Shown here one piece after another: positions 1 to 7,724 of a stretch of DNA of 25,437 nt. The notes under the pieces were generated by a model that saw only the letters and a program-made list of their open reading frames with translations, searched no databases and was not told the DNA's origin. The position numbers and the translations under genes were made by a program. Location: contig MNXO01000064.1 of NCBI GenBank assembly GCA_001872995.1, forward strand, positions 1,811-27,247, read 5' to 3'. Position 1 is the first letter of the stretch, and the number at the start of each line of letters is the position of its first letter. Source of the DNA: Bacteroidetes bacterium CG2_30_32_10. Lineage in GTDB: Bacteria > Bacteroidota > Bacteroidia > Bacteroidales > CG2-30-32-10.

Positions 1-1245
1 CACAAATACGCCGAGGATGGTTAATACATAGAAAATAAGAACTGCAAAAACCACATAATCAAGCAAATCATTATATCTACCCGAAAGGCAAAGCAATGAA
101 GCCCATATACATTGAATATATAAGCCAACTGCTGGAACACCTTTGCTATTTAAGCTCCCTGCTTGACGAAAAAAAAGTTTATCATTTGCCATCGTATGAT
201 AAACTCTGGCACCAGCAAGAATAAGTCCATTGTTACAACCAAATGTAGAAATAACAATAAAAAGAGCCATCACAATGGCAGCACTATTGCCAAAGATATT
301 ACTCATTACGGCAGTTCCAAGTCGATCGTCGGCAGCAAATTGCATTCCACGTTCCATTACAGTGGCTCCATCAAAAGTGCCTCTAAGTGGAAGTACTTGT
401 AAATAAACAATATTAACCAAAATATAAATTACTGTAACGATGAGTGTGCCAAGAAAAAGACTAAGAGGAATGTTTCGTTTGGGATTAATCACTTCTCCAG
501 CCGTGAAAGTGATATTGTTCCAAGCATCGGAAGAAAACAAACTCCCCACCATTGCGGTTCCCAATGCAAGAACAATTGCAAAACCACTTAACATATTTAA
601 AGAACTTCCATCTTTACTCACTTGCATTGCTTTCCAAAAAATGCTGCTATTCATTTTTAAAGCATCGCTATTGGCGGCAAAAAATAATCCAATAATCAGA
701 AACACTAATACTATTAATACTTTGGTAATGGTAAAACTATTTTGAACAATTTTCCCTGCTTTTATTCCACGAGAATTGAGCCAAGTGAGAAATACAATAG
801 AAGAAATGGCAAGTATTTGAACGGTATTAAACCTAATAAAACCTAAATCAAGCCAAACGTTCTTTTCGGCAAACCAAGGGAAAATAACACCCATAAACTT
901 AGCAAAAGCCATTGCCACAGCAGCAATTGTCCCAGTTTGAATCACTGTAAATAAAGTCCATCCATACAAAAAGCCGCTCATGGGATTGTATGCTTCTTTC
1001 AAGTATACATATTGCCCTCCAGCTTTTGGCATCATCGCAGCCAGTTCGCCATAACTCAATGCAGCAATAATTGTAAGAATTCCAGTAATTATCCATGCAG
1101 CTATCAACCAACCGGGTGAGCCAAGAGCACGAGACATATCGGCACTTACAATAAAAATGCCAGAGCCAATCATGGAACCAATTACAATAGAGGTTGCATC
1201 AAATAGTTTTAAACTTTTGCGAAATTCATTTGTGTTTTCAGTCAT
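1..1245 (-). CDS. APC-superfamily amino-acid permease, C-terminal end cut by the window edge
   Basis: The minus strand is open from an ATG at 1245 to the first base of the window, 415 codons with no stop, so the 3' end is missing. The protein begins MTENTNEFRKSLKLFDATS and is a chain of hydrophobic helices. The TM1 motif GSMIGSGIF (residues 23-31) is the unwound substrate-binding segment typical of the APC superfamily. A YGELAAMMPKAGGQYVYL-type segment follows TM2, as in the LAT/SLC7-like branch. From the family, it should be an inner-membrane amino-acid uniporter, symporter or exchanger; the substrate cannot be told. It starts 10 bp after the stop of another APC permease on the same strand, so the two are probably co-transcribed. 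About 415 residues are present against a usual 440-500, so little is missing. Confidence 0.9.
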   Translation of the reverse strand, partial: MTENTNEFRKSLKLFDATSIVIGSMIGSGIFIVSADMSRALGSPGWLIAAWIITGILTIIAALSYGELAAMMPKAGGQYVYLKEAYNPMSGFLYGWTLFTVIQTGTIAAVAMAFAKFMGVIFPWFAEKNVWLDLGFIRFNTVQILAISSIVFLTWLNSRGIKAGKIVQNSFTITKVLIVLVFLIIGLFFAANSDALKMNSSIFWKAMQVSKDGSSLNMLSGFAIVLALGTAMVGSLFSSDAWNNITFTAGEVINPKRNIPLSLFLGTLIVTVIYILVNIVYLQVLPLRGTFDGATVMERGMQFAADDRLGTAVMSNIFGNSAAIVMALFIVISTFGCNNGLILAGARVYHTMANDKLFFRQAGSLNSKGVPAVGLYIQCIWASLLCLSGRYNDLLDYVVFAVLIFYVLTILGVFV

Positions 1246-1255
1246 TATAATATAA

Positions 1256-2725
1256 TTATTTTTTGTTTAGTTTACTTTTTCGGATACTATAGGCAAAATA
1301 AATTATGAAGCCTATACCCATCCAAATTAAAAGTCTTGCCCAATTAGCCCATCCAAGACCAAAAACCATCGCTCCACAAACAATAACCCCAAGAATTGGG
1401 ACTACTGGCACCCATGGCGTTTTAAATTGTCTTGGTATTTCGGGATTTGTTTTTCTCATTATCATTACACCAATACAAACTAAAATAAATGCAAATAAAG
1501 TTCCAATGCTGGTCATATCACCAACAATATCTTGTGGAACAAAAGAGGCAAACAATCCTACAAATGCTAAGAAAAGCATATTAGATTTATAGGGTGTCCG
1601 GTATTTTGAGTGAACATCAGAAAATAGTTTTGGAACCAAGCCATCTCTACTCATTGAATAGAAAACACGCGATTGTCCGTAAAGCATCACAAGAATTACA
1701 GATGAAAATCCCGCCAAAATTGCAACAGTAACAAGTTTTCCAAGCCAACCATAACCAGTCATATAGGTTTGAATGGCATAAGTAACGGAAGCCTCCTTTC
1801 CAGCATTTCTAAAGTCATCAATGCTTGCAACACCAGTTAAAACATAGGAAAACAAAATATACAATACAGTACAAATGGCTAGTGAGCCAAGTATTCCAAT
1901 AGGCATTGCTTTTTTAGGATTTTTAGTTTCTTGGGCTGCCGTAGATACCGCATCAAAGCCAATAAAAGCAAAGAATACCACACCTGCAGCACCTAATATT
2001 CCAAGAATACCGCCAAAGTTATGCGAAACACCTTGCCCATCCACATAAATGCTTGATTCTGGAATAAATGGAGTGTGATTTATTGGATTAATAAACGACC
2101 ATCCAAAAGCAATAAAAAGAATTACAATAGCAACTTTTGTTAATACAATTATACCATTCACTAAAGAAGACTCTCTAGCTCCTTTAATTAAAAGGAGTGT
2201 TAATAAGAAAACGATAAATAAAGCGGGAATGTTCATAATGCCATGTGCACCTAAAGTACTGACTTCAAAGGGGGAATGGCAAAATTCATAGGGAATATGA
2301 TAGTCGAAATAACTTAAAAGCTTATTAAGATATTCGCTCCAAGCAATACTTACGGTAGCAGCGCCTAAAGCATATTCTAAAACCAAATCCCAACCTATAA
2401 TCCAAGCCATTAATTCGCCCATTGTAGCATAAGAATAAGTGTATGCACTTCCAGAAATTGGTATCATTGAAGCAAATTCGGCATAACACAAACCTGCCAG
2501 TGCACAACCGATGCCAGCAATAATAAATCCAATTGTAACAGAAGGACCTGCATTATTTGCGGCGGCAGCAGCGGTTCTAACAAATAAACCCGCACCAATA
2601 ATAGCCCCAATACCCAAAGCAATTAGGCTAATTGCTGTTAAAGACCTTTTTAACCCTTTACCATCATCTGCAGTTTCGGCAATTAAAAGATGAATAGATT
2701 TTTTTCTGAATAAACGATTTCCCAT
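1256..2725 (-). CDS. APC-superfamily permease, cationic amino-acid transporter (CAT/YfnA-like)
   Basis: This 489-residue polytopic membrane protein begins MGNRLFRKKSIHLLIAE. A short cytoplasmic N-terminus leads into TM1 with GAIIGAGLFVRTA (about residues 40-52), followed by AGPSVTIGFIIAGIGCALAG and YAEFASMIPISGSAYTYSY. This combination is typical of the CAT branch (SLC7A1-4/YfnA) of the APC superfamily rather than the LAT-like branch of its downstream neighbour. The length fits the 12-14-helix CAT family. The predicted role is proton-coupled uptake or exchange of amino acids at the inner membrane; the family name does not prove cationic substrates. It is the first gene of a two-permease unit and is divergent from the polyphosphate kinase gene, with 199 bp between the starts. 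No Shine-Dalgarno sequence is visible before the ATG, as for most genes here. Confidence 0.93.
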   Translation of the reverse strand: MGNRLFRKKSIHLLIAETADDGKGLKRSLTAISLIALGIGAIIGAGLFVRTAAAAANNAGPSVTIGFIIAGIGCALAGLCYAEFASMIPISGSAYTYSYATMGELMAWIIGWDLVLEYALGAATVSIAWSEYLNKLLSYFDYHIPYEFCHSPFEVSTLGAHGIMNIPALFIVFLLTLLLIKGARESSLVNGIIVLTKVAIVILFIAFGWSFINPINHTPFIPESSIYVDGQGVSHNFGGILGILGAAGVVFFAFIGFDAVSTAAQETKNPKKAMPIGILGSLAICTVLYILFSYVLTGVASIDDFRNAGKEASVTYAIQTYMTGYGWLGKLVTVAILAGFSSVILVMLYGQSRVFYSMSRDGLVPKLFSDVHSKYRTPYKSNMLFLAFVGLFASFVPQDIVGDMTSIGTLFAFILVCIGVMIMRKTNPEIPRQFKTPWVPVVPILGVIVCGAMVFGLGWANWARLLIWMGIGFIIYFAYSIRKSKLNKK

Positions 2726-2762
2726 ATTCTTTTGTGTTTGATTGAAATTAATATTTTTTATT

Positions 2763-2794
2763 CAACAATAATAATAAAAAAAATGATACACCAA
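2763..2794 (-). promoter_or_regulatory. Possible promoter of the permease pair
   Basis: On the minus strand, TATTGTTG (2763-2770) differs by one base from the Bacteroidota -7 element TAnnTTTG. TTG lies 21 bp upstream (2792-2794) as a -33 element. The spacing is acceptable, but the AT-rich background makes chance matches likely. Confidence 0.3.
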
Positions 2795-2854
2795 TAATTT
2801 TTATTTTTATATATGGTTTAAAACAATACATATAACAGGAATATCAAAAATTCA

Positions 2855-2884
2855 TTGTTATTTAGTAATTAATCATTAATTTTA
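2855..2884 (+). promoter_or_regulatory. Possible promoter of the PPK2 gene
   Basis: TTG (2855-2857), a 19-bp spacer and TAATTTTA (2877-2884) approximate the Bacteroidota TTTG/TAnnTTTG promoter with one mismatch in the -7 element. It lies about 40 bp before the PPK2 start codon. This is a weak match. Confidence 0.3.
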
Positions 2885-2924
2885 TTGAGAATTAAGAATT
2901 AAACTATCTAAAAAAACATGTGTT

Positions 2925-3743
2925 ATGAACCACGAAAACAATAAAAATAATCATTCTATAGAACCAGAAAAACTTGACAAGAAAGTATATGAAAAAGAAC
3001 TCGAACGTCTTCAATTAGAGCTAGTAAAGCTTTTAGAATGGATTAAGTATAAAAAGCTCAAAGTAGTAGTAATATTTGAAGGTAGAGATGCAGCAGGCAA
3101 AGGAAGTGTTATTAAAAGAATTACCGAATATCTTAATCCACGTTATTGTCGAGTAGTTGCATTAGGAGTGCCAACAGAGAAGGAGAAAAATCAATGGTAT
3201 TTTCAGCGATATGTTGCCAATTTACCTGCTGCTGGAGAAATGGTGCTTTTAGATCGAAGCTGGTATAATAGGGCTGGGGTTGAGCATGTCATGGGTTTTT
3301 GTACTCCCGAAGAATACGAAGAGTTTTTACGTTCTTGTCCAGAATATGAACGTATGTTAGTTCGTTCTGGAATTATTTTAATAAAATATTGGTTTTCTGT
3401 GAGCGACGAAGAACAAGAGAAGCGTTTTCAGGAACGATTAACCAATCCAGCAAAAAGATGGAAAATAAGCCCAATGGACGTAGAAAGCAGATCGCATTGG
3501 GTAGAATACTCCAAAGCAAAAGACGCTATGTTCTCTTATACTGATATAAAACAAGCACCTTGGTATGTAGTAAATGCTGATAACAAAATGCGTGCTCGAT
3601 TAAATTGTATGCACCATCTATTAAGTCTTATACCTTATAAAGAAGTGATACCAGAAGAAATAAAATTACCACCTCGACAATCGGACTTAGGTTATATAAG
3701 ACCTCCTGTAAGTGATCAAACATTCGTGCCTGAAATGTTTTAA
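2925..3743 (+). CDS. ppk2: Polyphosphate kinase 2 family protein
   Basis: The 272-residue protein is a PPK2-family P-loop kinase. It has the Walker A motif GRDAAGKG (53-60), the Walker B segment VLLDRSWYNRAGVE (about 107-120) and the lid segment RFQERLTNPAKRWKIS (about 167-182). PPK2 enzymes transfer phosphate between inorganic polyphosphate and nucleoside mono- or diphosphates in the cytoplasm, usually running towards ATP or GTP synthesis. Only one kinase domain is present, and the length suits single-domain PPK2. Motifs alone do not settle class I, II or III. The charged N-terminus (MNHENNKNNHSIEPEK) precedes a helical segment before the P-loop. It stands alone on the plus strand, divergent from the permeases and convergent with the next gene, with only 13 bp between the stops and no clear terminator there. 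No partner such as PPK1 or exopolyphosphatase is in view. Confidence 0.95.
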   Translation: MNHENNKNNHSIEPEKLDKKVYEKELERLQLELVKLLEWIKYKKLKVVVIFEGRDAAGKGSVIKRITEYLNPRYCRVVALGVPTEKEKNQWYFQRYVANLPAAGEMVLLDRSWYNRAGVEHVMGFCTPEEYEEFLRSCPEYERMLVRSGIILIKYWFSVSDEEQEKRFQERLTNPAKRWKISPMDVESRSHWVEYSKAKDAMFSYTDIKQAPWYVVNADNKMRARLNCMHHLLSLIPYKEVIPEEIKLPPRQSDLGYIRPPVSDQTFVPEMF

Positions 3744-3756
3744 CAATATTATTCTT

Positions 3757-4458
3757 TTATTTCTTTAAACCCAATGGTTTTCCATAAGGATAATAAATAT
3801 TGAGGTAGCAAGACCTCGAAATTCCACCAGGATTAATACCTGGTTTTCCCTCTGGTATTGGAATTTTTAATTTTTTGAAATAATCAGTCCATATCTCATA
3901 GGTTTTACCAGTATTTGGCGAAATGTAGGTCATAGGTTGAAGTTCAAAAAATACTTGATTGTTATTTGCACGAAAAAAAGCGGTATAAACGATTTCCGAA
4001 CAATAATAAGCATCATTATTAATATCAAAATCTTCGTCATAAGGTTTACCAATTATACTTATGGCTTCTTTCATCGCAAAAGGTATTAAATGTTGGTATT
4101 CATCTTTGAGCCTGCCAACAAAAACTTTTGGGTTTCCATCTGCATCAAAGCTTCTATTTATAAAATCATGAAAAGAAGTAATACTCACTCCCTTTGAAAT
4201 GGCTTCTATTAAAAATATTGAATCATTAATTATTAATACAATACCAACATGCGAAAGCTTAGCACCATTAATACCGTTAGTTACCTCTTCTATAGCATCA
4301 CAAAACAAACCACAATCCAAATCTTGAAACAAAAGGTCGCCATTTTGGAGTTTAAATGAGTCAATTTTAACTATAGAATTCTGAGCTTTAGCAACAATAT
4401 TATTAATGATTGTCATTAACATAAACAAAAATAGCACTTGTTTAATTGTCGTTTTCAT
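3757..4458 (-). CDS. Secreted YiiX/YebB-like permuted papain-fold hydrolase
   Basis: The 233-residue protein starts with an apparent signal peptide (hydrophobic core at 8-22, likely cleavage after AKA at about residue 25). The mature part has the circularly permuted NlpC/P60-like layout of the YiiX/YaeF family (formerly DUF830): LQNGDLLFQ (37-45), then SHVGIV with the putative catalytic His70, then YYCSEIVYTAF with the putative nucleophile Cys153. Family members are predicted amidases or peptidases acting on peptidoglycan or lipid-linked substrates in the periplasm; the substrate is unknown here. It is transcribed divergently from an HAD phosphatase gene that is also exported, 221 bp apart, and each has its own promoter candidate. 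It could instead be an acyltransferase-type member of the same fold. Confidence 0.82.
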   Translation of the reverse strand: MKTTIKQVLFLFMLMTIINNIVAKAQNSIVKIDSFKLQNGDLLFQDLDCGLFCDAIEEVTNGINGAKLSHVGIVLIINDSIFLIEAISKGVSITSFHDFINRSFDADGNPKVFVGRLKDEYQHLIPFAMKEAISIIGKPYDEDFDINNDAYYCSEIVYTAFFRANNNQVFFELQPMTYISPNTGKTYEIWTDYFKKLKIPIPEGKPGINPGGISRSCYLNIYYPYGKPLGLKK

Positions 4459-4556
4459 TCTTTTCTTAAAATTTTAAGCGAAATTATTAAAAAAACCAAC
4501 TATTTCAACAAATTTGTTTTCTAAATATGAATTATCAAATGTTTAAATCATAGTAA

Positions 4557-4586
4557 CAAATTTATACCCACCATTTATTGCCCAAA
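4557..4586 (-). promoter_or_regulatory. Promoter candidate of the YiiX-like gene
   Basis: On the minus strand, TTTG (4583-4586) is followed by an 18-bp spacer and TAAATTTG (4557-4564). Both elements match the Bacteroidota vegetative promoter exactly, with a spacer about one base short. It predicts a leader of roughly 90 nt. Confidence 0.5.
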
Positions 4587-4610
4587 TTTTATCTAACAAG
4601 GATTAATAAT

Positions 4611-4626
4611 ATATTTTGTAATTTTG
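4611..4626 (+). promoter_or_regulatory. Possible -7 element(s) of the HAD phosphatase gene
   Basis: TAATTTTG at 4619-4626 is an exact TAnnTTTG match, but no TTTG is seen at the right distance upstream. The overlapping ATATTTTG (4611-4618) has TTTT 20 bp upstream (4587-4590). Either could serve, placing the start about 45-55 bp before the ATG. Confidence 0.33.
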
Positions 4627-4679
4627 TTTAATAAAATTTCTTAACATTATCTAATAATCACTAATTAAAATAAAAATTC

Positions 4680-5504
4680 ATGAAAAATCCTTTTAAATTA
4701 ACTATGTTATTATCATTTACTATTGTAATAATGCTTACATATAGTTTTACCAAAAATAATAATGCTAAACAACCATTAAACAAAGAAATATCACCAAACG
4801 AATATCTTGTAATGGGAGTATTGTTTGAACAAAAAGCGGCAGAGTTTATCGCTTTATCATACCAAGCATATAATATCGCAAGAGTTATGCTTGATAATCA
4901 ATTAAAAGAGAAACCTAATAAAAATAAAAAATGTGTAATTGTCGATATAGATGAAACAATTTTAGACAATAGTCCATTTGAAGCAAAATGTATTATTGAA
5001 GGAACAAGCTATCCTAAATATTGGAAAGAATGGGTTGATTTGGGCACTGCTAAACCAATGCCAGGCGCCGTTGATTTTCTGAAATACGCATTAACAAAAG
5101 GAGTAGAAACTTTTTATATAACAAATCGCAATATAGATAATAGAAATATAACATTAAAAAACTTACAAGCTTATGGATTTCCAAATGTAGATACACTTCA
5201 TTTGCTTACAAAAAACGACAAAGTAGGCAGTAAAGAAATAAGACGAAAAAAAATAGCTGAAAAATATGAGATTATGTTATTAATAGGCGACAATTTAGCT
5301 GATTTTTCAGCAATATACGATAATCAAACAGTTGATAAAAGATATGCTGCAACCGATAGTTTGAAAAATGAGTTTGGAAAAAAGTTTATTATATTACCTA
5401 ATGCAATGTATGGAGATTGGGAAAACGCCATATATAATTATAATTTCAAACTATCTGCTCAAGAAAAAGATGAAATACGTAAGAAGAGTTTGATTAGTTT
5501 CTAG
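4680..5504 (+). CDS. Exported HAD acid phosphatase, e(P4)/class C type
   Basis: The 274-residue protein belongs to the class C acid phosphatase/5'-nucleotidase e(P4) group of the HAD superfamily. Motif I is DIDETILDN (89-97), with nucleophile Asp89 and acid/base Asp91. Motif II is ITNR (147-150), a lysine near 181 fits motif III, and motif IV is GDNLADF (203-209). The N-terminus has a hydrophobic segment (about 8-22), so export is likely. Unlike the e(P4) lipoproteins it has no cysteine near the end of that segment, so it is predicted to be a periplasmic or anchored protein rather than a lipoprotein. Family members dephosphorylate nucleoside monophosphates such as NMN outside the cytoplasm; the substrate here is inferred only. 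A strong hairpin terminator follows 14 bp after the stop. Confidence 0.88.
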   Translation: MKNPFKLTMLLSFTIVIMLTYSFTKNNNAKQPLNKEISPNEYLVMGVLFEQKAAEFIALSYQAYNIARVMLDNQLKEKPNKNKKCVIVDIDETILDNSPFEAKCIIEGTSYPKYWKEWVDLGTAKPMPGAVDFLKYALTKGVETFYITNRNIDNRNITLKNLQAYGFPNVDTLHLLTKNDKVGSKEIRRKKIAEKYEIMLLIGDNLADFSAIYDNQTVDKRYAATDSLKNEFGKKFIILPNAMYGDWENAIYNYNFKLSAQEKDEIRKKSLISF

Positions 5505-5518
5505 TAAAATGACTAAAT

Positions 5519-5553
5519 AAAAAGCCAGTATAAAAAATATTACTGGCTTTTTT
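5519..5553. terminator. Bidirectional rho-independent terminator
   Basis: AAAGCCAGTA (5521-5530) pairs perfectly with TACTGGCTTT (5541-5550) around a 10-nt loop, extended by AA/TT outside. On the plus strand the stem is followed by TTTAATTATT. On the minus strand it is followed by TTATTTAG. It lies between the convergent HAD phosphatase and GatB/YqeY genes, so it probably ends both, including the long division operon. Confidence 0.8.
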
Positions 5554-5569
5554 AATTATTATTTATTTT

Positions 5570-6013
5570 TTAAGAATTAAGGAGTTCTTTAACAATTGTT
5601 GAAACAATCTTATTATCGGCTTTACCTGCTAATTCTTTAGAAGCCATACCCATTACTTTTCCCATATCTTTAGCAGAAGCAGCTCCAGTTTGAGAAATAA
5701 TTCTTTTAACAATAATGGTAATATCTTCTTGGTTCATTTGGGCAGGTAAATAAGTTTCAATTATCGCAGCTTGGTCTAATTCGATTTTAACAAGGTCATC
5801 TCTGTTTTGTGTTTTGTATATTTCAGCAGATTCGCGACGTTGTTTCACCATCTTTTGAAGCATTTTCAGCTCAGATTCATCTGTAACAGGTTCGCCAGAT
5901 GATTTTGCAAGCAAAATACCTGCCTTAATGGCTCGTAGTGCATCTAATGTTTCTTTTTCTTTTGCCAACATTGCATTTTTAATGTCAGCATTTATTTTTT
6001 CTGTTAAATTCAT
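5570..6013 (-). CDS. GatB/YqeY domain-containing protein
   Basis: The 147-residue all-helical protein starts MNLTEKINADIKNAMLAKEK and carries LDALRAIKAGILLAKSS, IETYLPAQMNQEDI and AKDMGKVMGMASKELAGKAD. These are the standard segments of the stand-alone YqeY family. YqeY resembles the tail domain of the GatB subunit of Asp/Glu-tRNA amidotransferase, which contacts tRNA; the role of the free-standing protein is not well defined. The length is normal for the family. It starts 14 bp after the ftsZ stop on the same strand and is followed by a terminator, so it looks like the last gene of the cell-division operon. No own promoter is apparent. Confidence 0.93.
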   Translation of the reverse strand: MNLTEKINADIKNAMLAKEKETLDALRAIKAGILLAKSSGEPVTDESELKMLQKMVKQRRESAEIYKTQNRDDLVKIELDQAAIIETYLPAQMNQEDITIIVKRIISQTGAASAKDMGKVMGMASKELAGKADNKIVSTIVKELLNS

Positions 6014-6027
6014 TTTATAAACTATGA

Positions 6028-7617
6028 TTAATCAACATTATCATGTAAAAAAGAATTATTCGATTTTATTTCTACTTTGTTGTCATCACCTTCATTTAAA
6101 GACAATCTCGAAATTTGTGATTCGGAAGAAGGCACCACTTCAGCTAAAGTAATATTTTTACGAAGATAAGCAGGTATTTGTTCCATTTCTTGTAAACCAT
6201 TCGGTGATTTTAGCTTAATACTCAATTCTCTGAGTTTCTGAATTCGCTCTTTGCTTTTTTTAAGCGTATCTTCATCAGTTTGAATCGCATTTTCTTCAAT
6301 ATTTTCAGATATTTTATTAACATCTAAAAAAAGTTCATTATTTTCTGAATTGCTATGAATAAATGGTTGAATTATTTTATTGTTTTTATTAGGCTTCGAA
6401 TCGGAGTTATAAGAAAATAATTCTAATTCTATAGATTTTTCTGAGGTATTATTAGTAGAAATTTCATTTTTAGAGGAGTTTACAGGCTGTTTTAATTTTA
6501 TTTCAGAAAAATTTTCCTCATTAACGATAGTTTTATTTTTTGTTTCTATAGAATTGTTCTCGGTTATTAACGTATGAATAACTTTTTGCGAATCTTTTTC
6601 TTTAGAAGAAGGATAAATTTGTTCGGAACCAGATTCAAAACCAGTAGCAACAAGTGTTATATTAATTTGATTTCCGATAGATTCATCTTTAACAACACCA
6701 AAAATTATGTCAGCCATTGAACCAGCTTCTGATTGGATGTAATCAGTGATTTCAGACACTTCATCCATAGATATTTCTTCAGAACCGGAGGTAATATTTA
6801 GTAAAATATTGCTTGCACCTCTAATTTCATTATCATTTAATAAAGGAGAAGACAAAGCCATTTCAGCAGCTTTAATAGCACGATTTTCACCTTCTGCAGA
6901 ACCAGAACCCATAATAGCTACGCCACTTTTTCGCATTACAGTTTTAACATCTTCAATATCAACGTTCACTTGCCCAACGCGAGTAATTATTTCAGCTATA
7001 CCTTTAGCAGCAGTAGTCAAAATATTATCTGCTTTGGAAAACGCTTCTGAAAGAGGTTGGTTTCCATATAATTCTCTTAATTTATCATTACAAATGATGA
7101 GTAGCGAATCTACATTGTTTCTAAGTTCATTAATACCCTCTTCTGCTTGAAGTTTACGTTTTCTTCCTTCAAATGAGAAAGGTATAGTAACAATTCCAAC
7201 GGTTAAAATGCCTAATTCTTTAGCAACAGAAGCAATTACAGGTGCAGCACCAGTACCTGTGCCACCACCCATGCCTGCTGTAATAAATAGCATTTCTGTA
7301 TTCTTTTCCAATATTTCTTTTAATGTATCAATAGTTTCTATTGCTGCATTTTTACCGACCATTGGAATAGAACCAGCACCTCTGCCACCTGTTAAACTGG
7401 GTCCCAATTGAATTTTATTAGGGACAGGACTACTATCTAAAGTTTGAGCGTCAGTGTTGCAGATTATAAAATCTACTCCTTCAATGCCTTGTTTAAACAT
7501 ATAGTTTACAGCATTACTACCGCCGCCACCTACACCAATCACTTTTATCATTGATGATTGATGTTTTGGAAGGTCGAATTTTAACATATCTTTTGTCATA
7601 AAAGTTTCTGAAATCAT
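6028..7617 (-). CDS. ftsZ: Cell division protein FtsZ
   Basis: FtsZ is the tubulin-like GTPase that forms the division ring at midcell. I take the ATG at 7617 (529 residues, MISETFMTKDMLKFDLPKHQ). Longer versions back to 7722 would need a TTG start and add residues unlike any FtsZ. ATGs at 7599 and 7587 are also possible. The N-terminal GTPase has IKVIGVGGGGSNAVN (24-38), the tubulin signature GGGTGTG (117-123) and the T7-loop region NVDIEDVK (about 218-225) with the conserved Asp residues. A long polar linker of roughly 110-150 residues precedes the partner-binding peptide IPAYLRKN and a final NNSFLHDNVD, both typical of Bacteroidota. It is separated from ftsA by 105 bp, the longest spacer in the operon, which holds a palindrome. 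Confidence 0.97.
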   Translation of the reverse strand: MISETFMTKDMLKFDLPKHQSSMIKVIGVGGGGSNAVNYMFKQGIEGVDFIICNTDAQTLDSSPVPNKIQLGPSLTGGRGAGSIPMVGKNAAIETIDTLKEILEKNTEMLFITAGMGGGTGTGAAPVIASVAKELGILTVGIVTIPFSFEGRKRKLQAEEGINELRNNVDSLLIICNDKLRELYGNQPLSEAFSKADNILTTAAKGIAEIITRVGQVNVDIEDVKTVMRKSGVAIMGSGSAEGENRAIKAAEMALSSPLLNDNEIRGASNILLNITSGSEEISMDEVSEITDYIQSEAGSMADIIFGVVKDESIGNQINITLVATGFESGSEQIYPSSKEKDSQKVIHTLITENNSIETKNKTIVNEENFSEIKLKQPVNSSKNEISTNNTSEKSIELELFSYNSDSKPNKNNKIIQPFIHSNSENNELFLDVNKISENIEENAIQTDEDTLKKSKERIQKLRELSIKLKSPNGLQEMEQIPAYLRKNITLAEVVPSSESQISRLSLNEGDDNKVEIKSNNSFLHDNVD

Positions 7618-7703
7618 ACGTAATTTAAACTCTATAAAATTATATATTAAATTTGTTGTTATTGATAGCGTGTTTAAATATTTATTAACAAAAAAACAGC
7701 TCA

Positions 7704-7724
7704 AATTGTTAATAATTAACAATT
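7704..7724. repeat. Perfect 21-bp palindrome at the ftsA stop / ftsZ leader
   Basis: AATTGTTAAT-A-ATTAACAATT is a perfect inverted repeat with 10-bp arms around one base, overlapping the ftsA stop codon (7723-7725). On the transcribed (minus) strand a run of seven T follows after a short gap (complement of 7691-7697). It could be a protein-binding site, an mRNA hairpin or a weak attenuator. The AT-only stem makes a strong terminator unlikely. Confidence 0.5.

Noticed and set aside
163..1111. Several open frames (163-402 and 440-745 plus, 899-1111 minus) in the first kilobase.
   Set aside because: They lie in other frames of the APC permease, whose own frame is open from 1245 to the window edge and gives a clear membrane-protein sequence.
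7618..7722. N-terminal extension of FtsZ by 35 codons.
   Set aside because: It would need a TTG start directly after the ftsA stop, inside the palindrome, and the residues do not resemble FtsZ; the ATG at 7617 gives a normal N-terminus.
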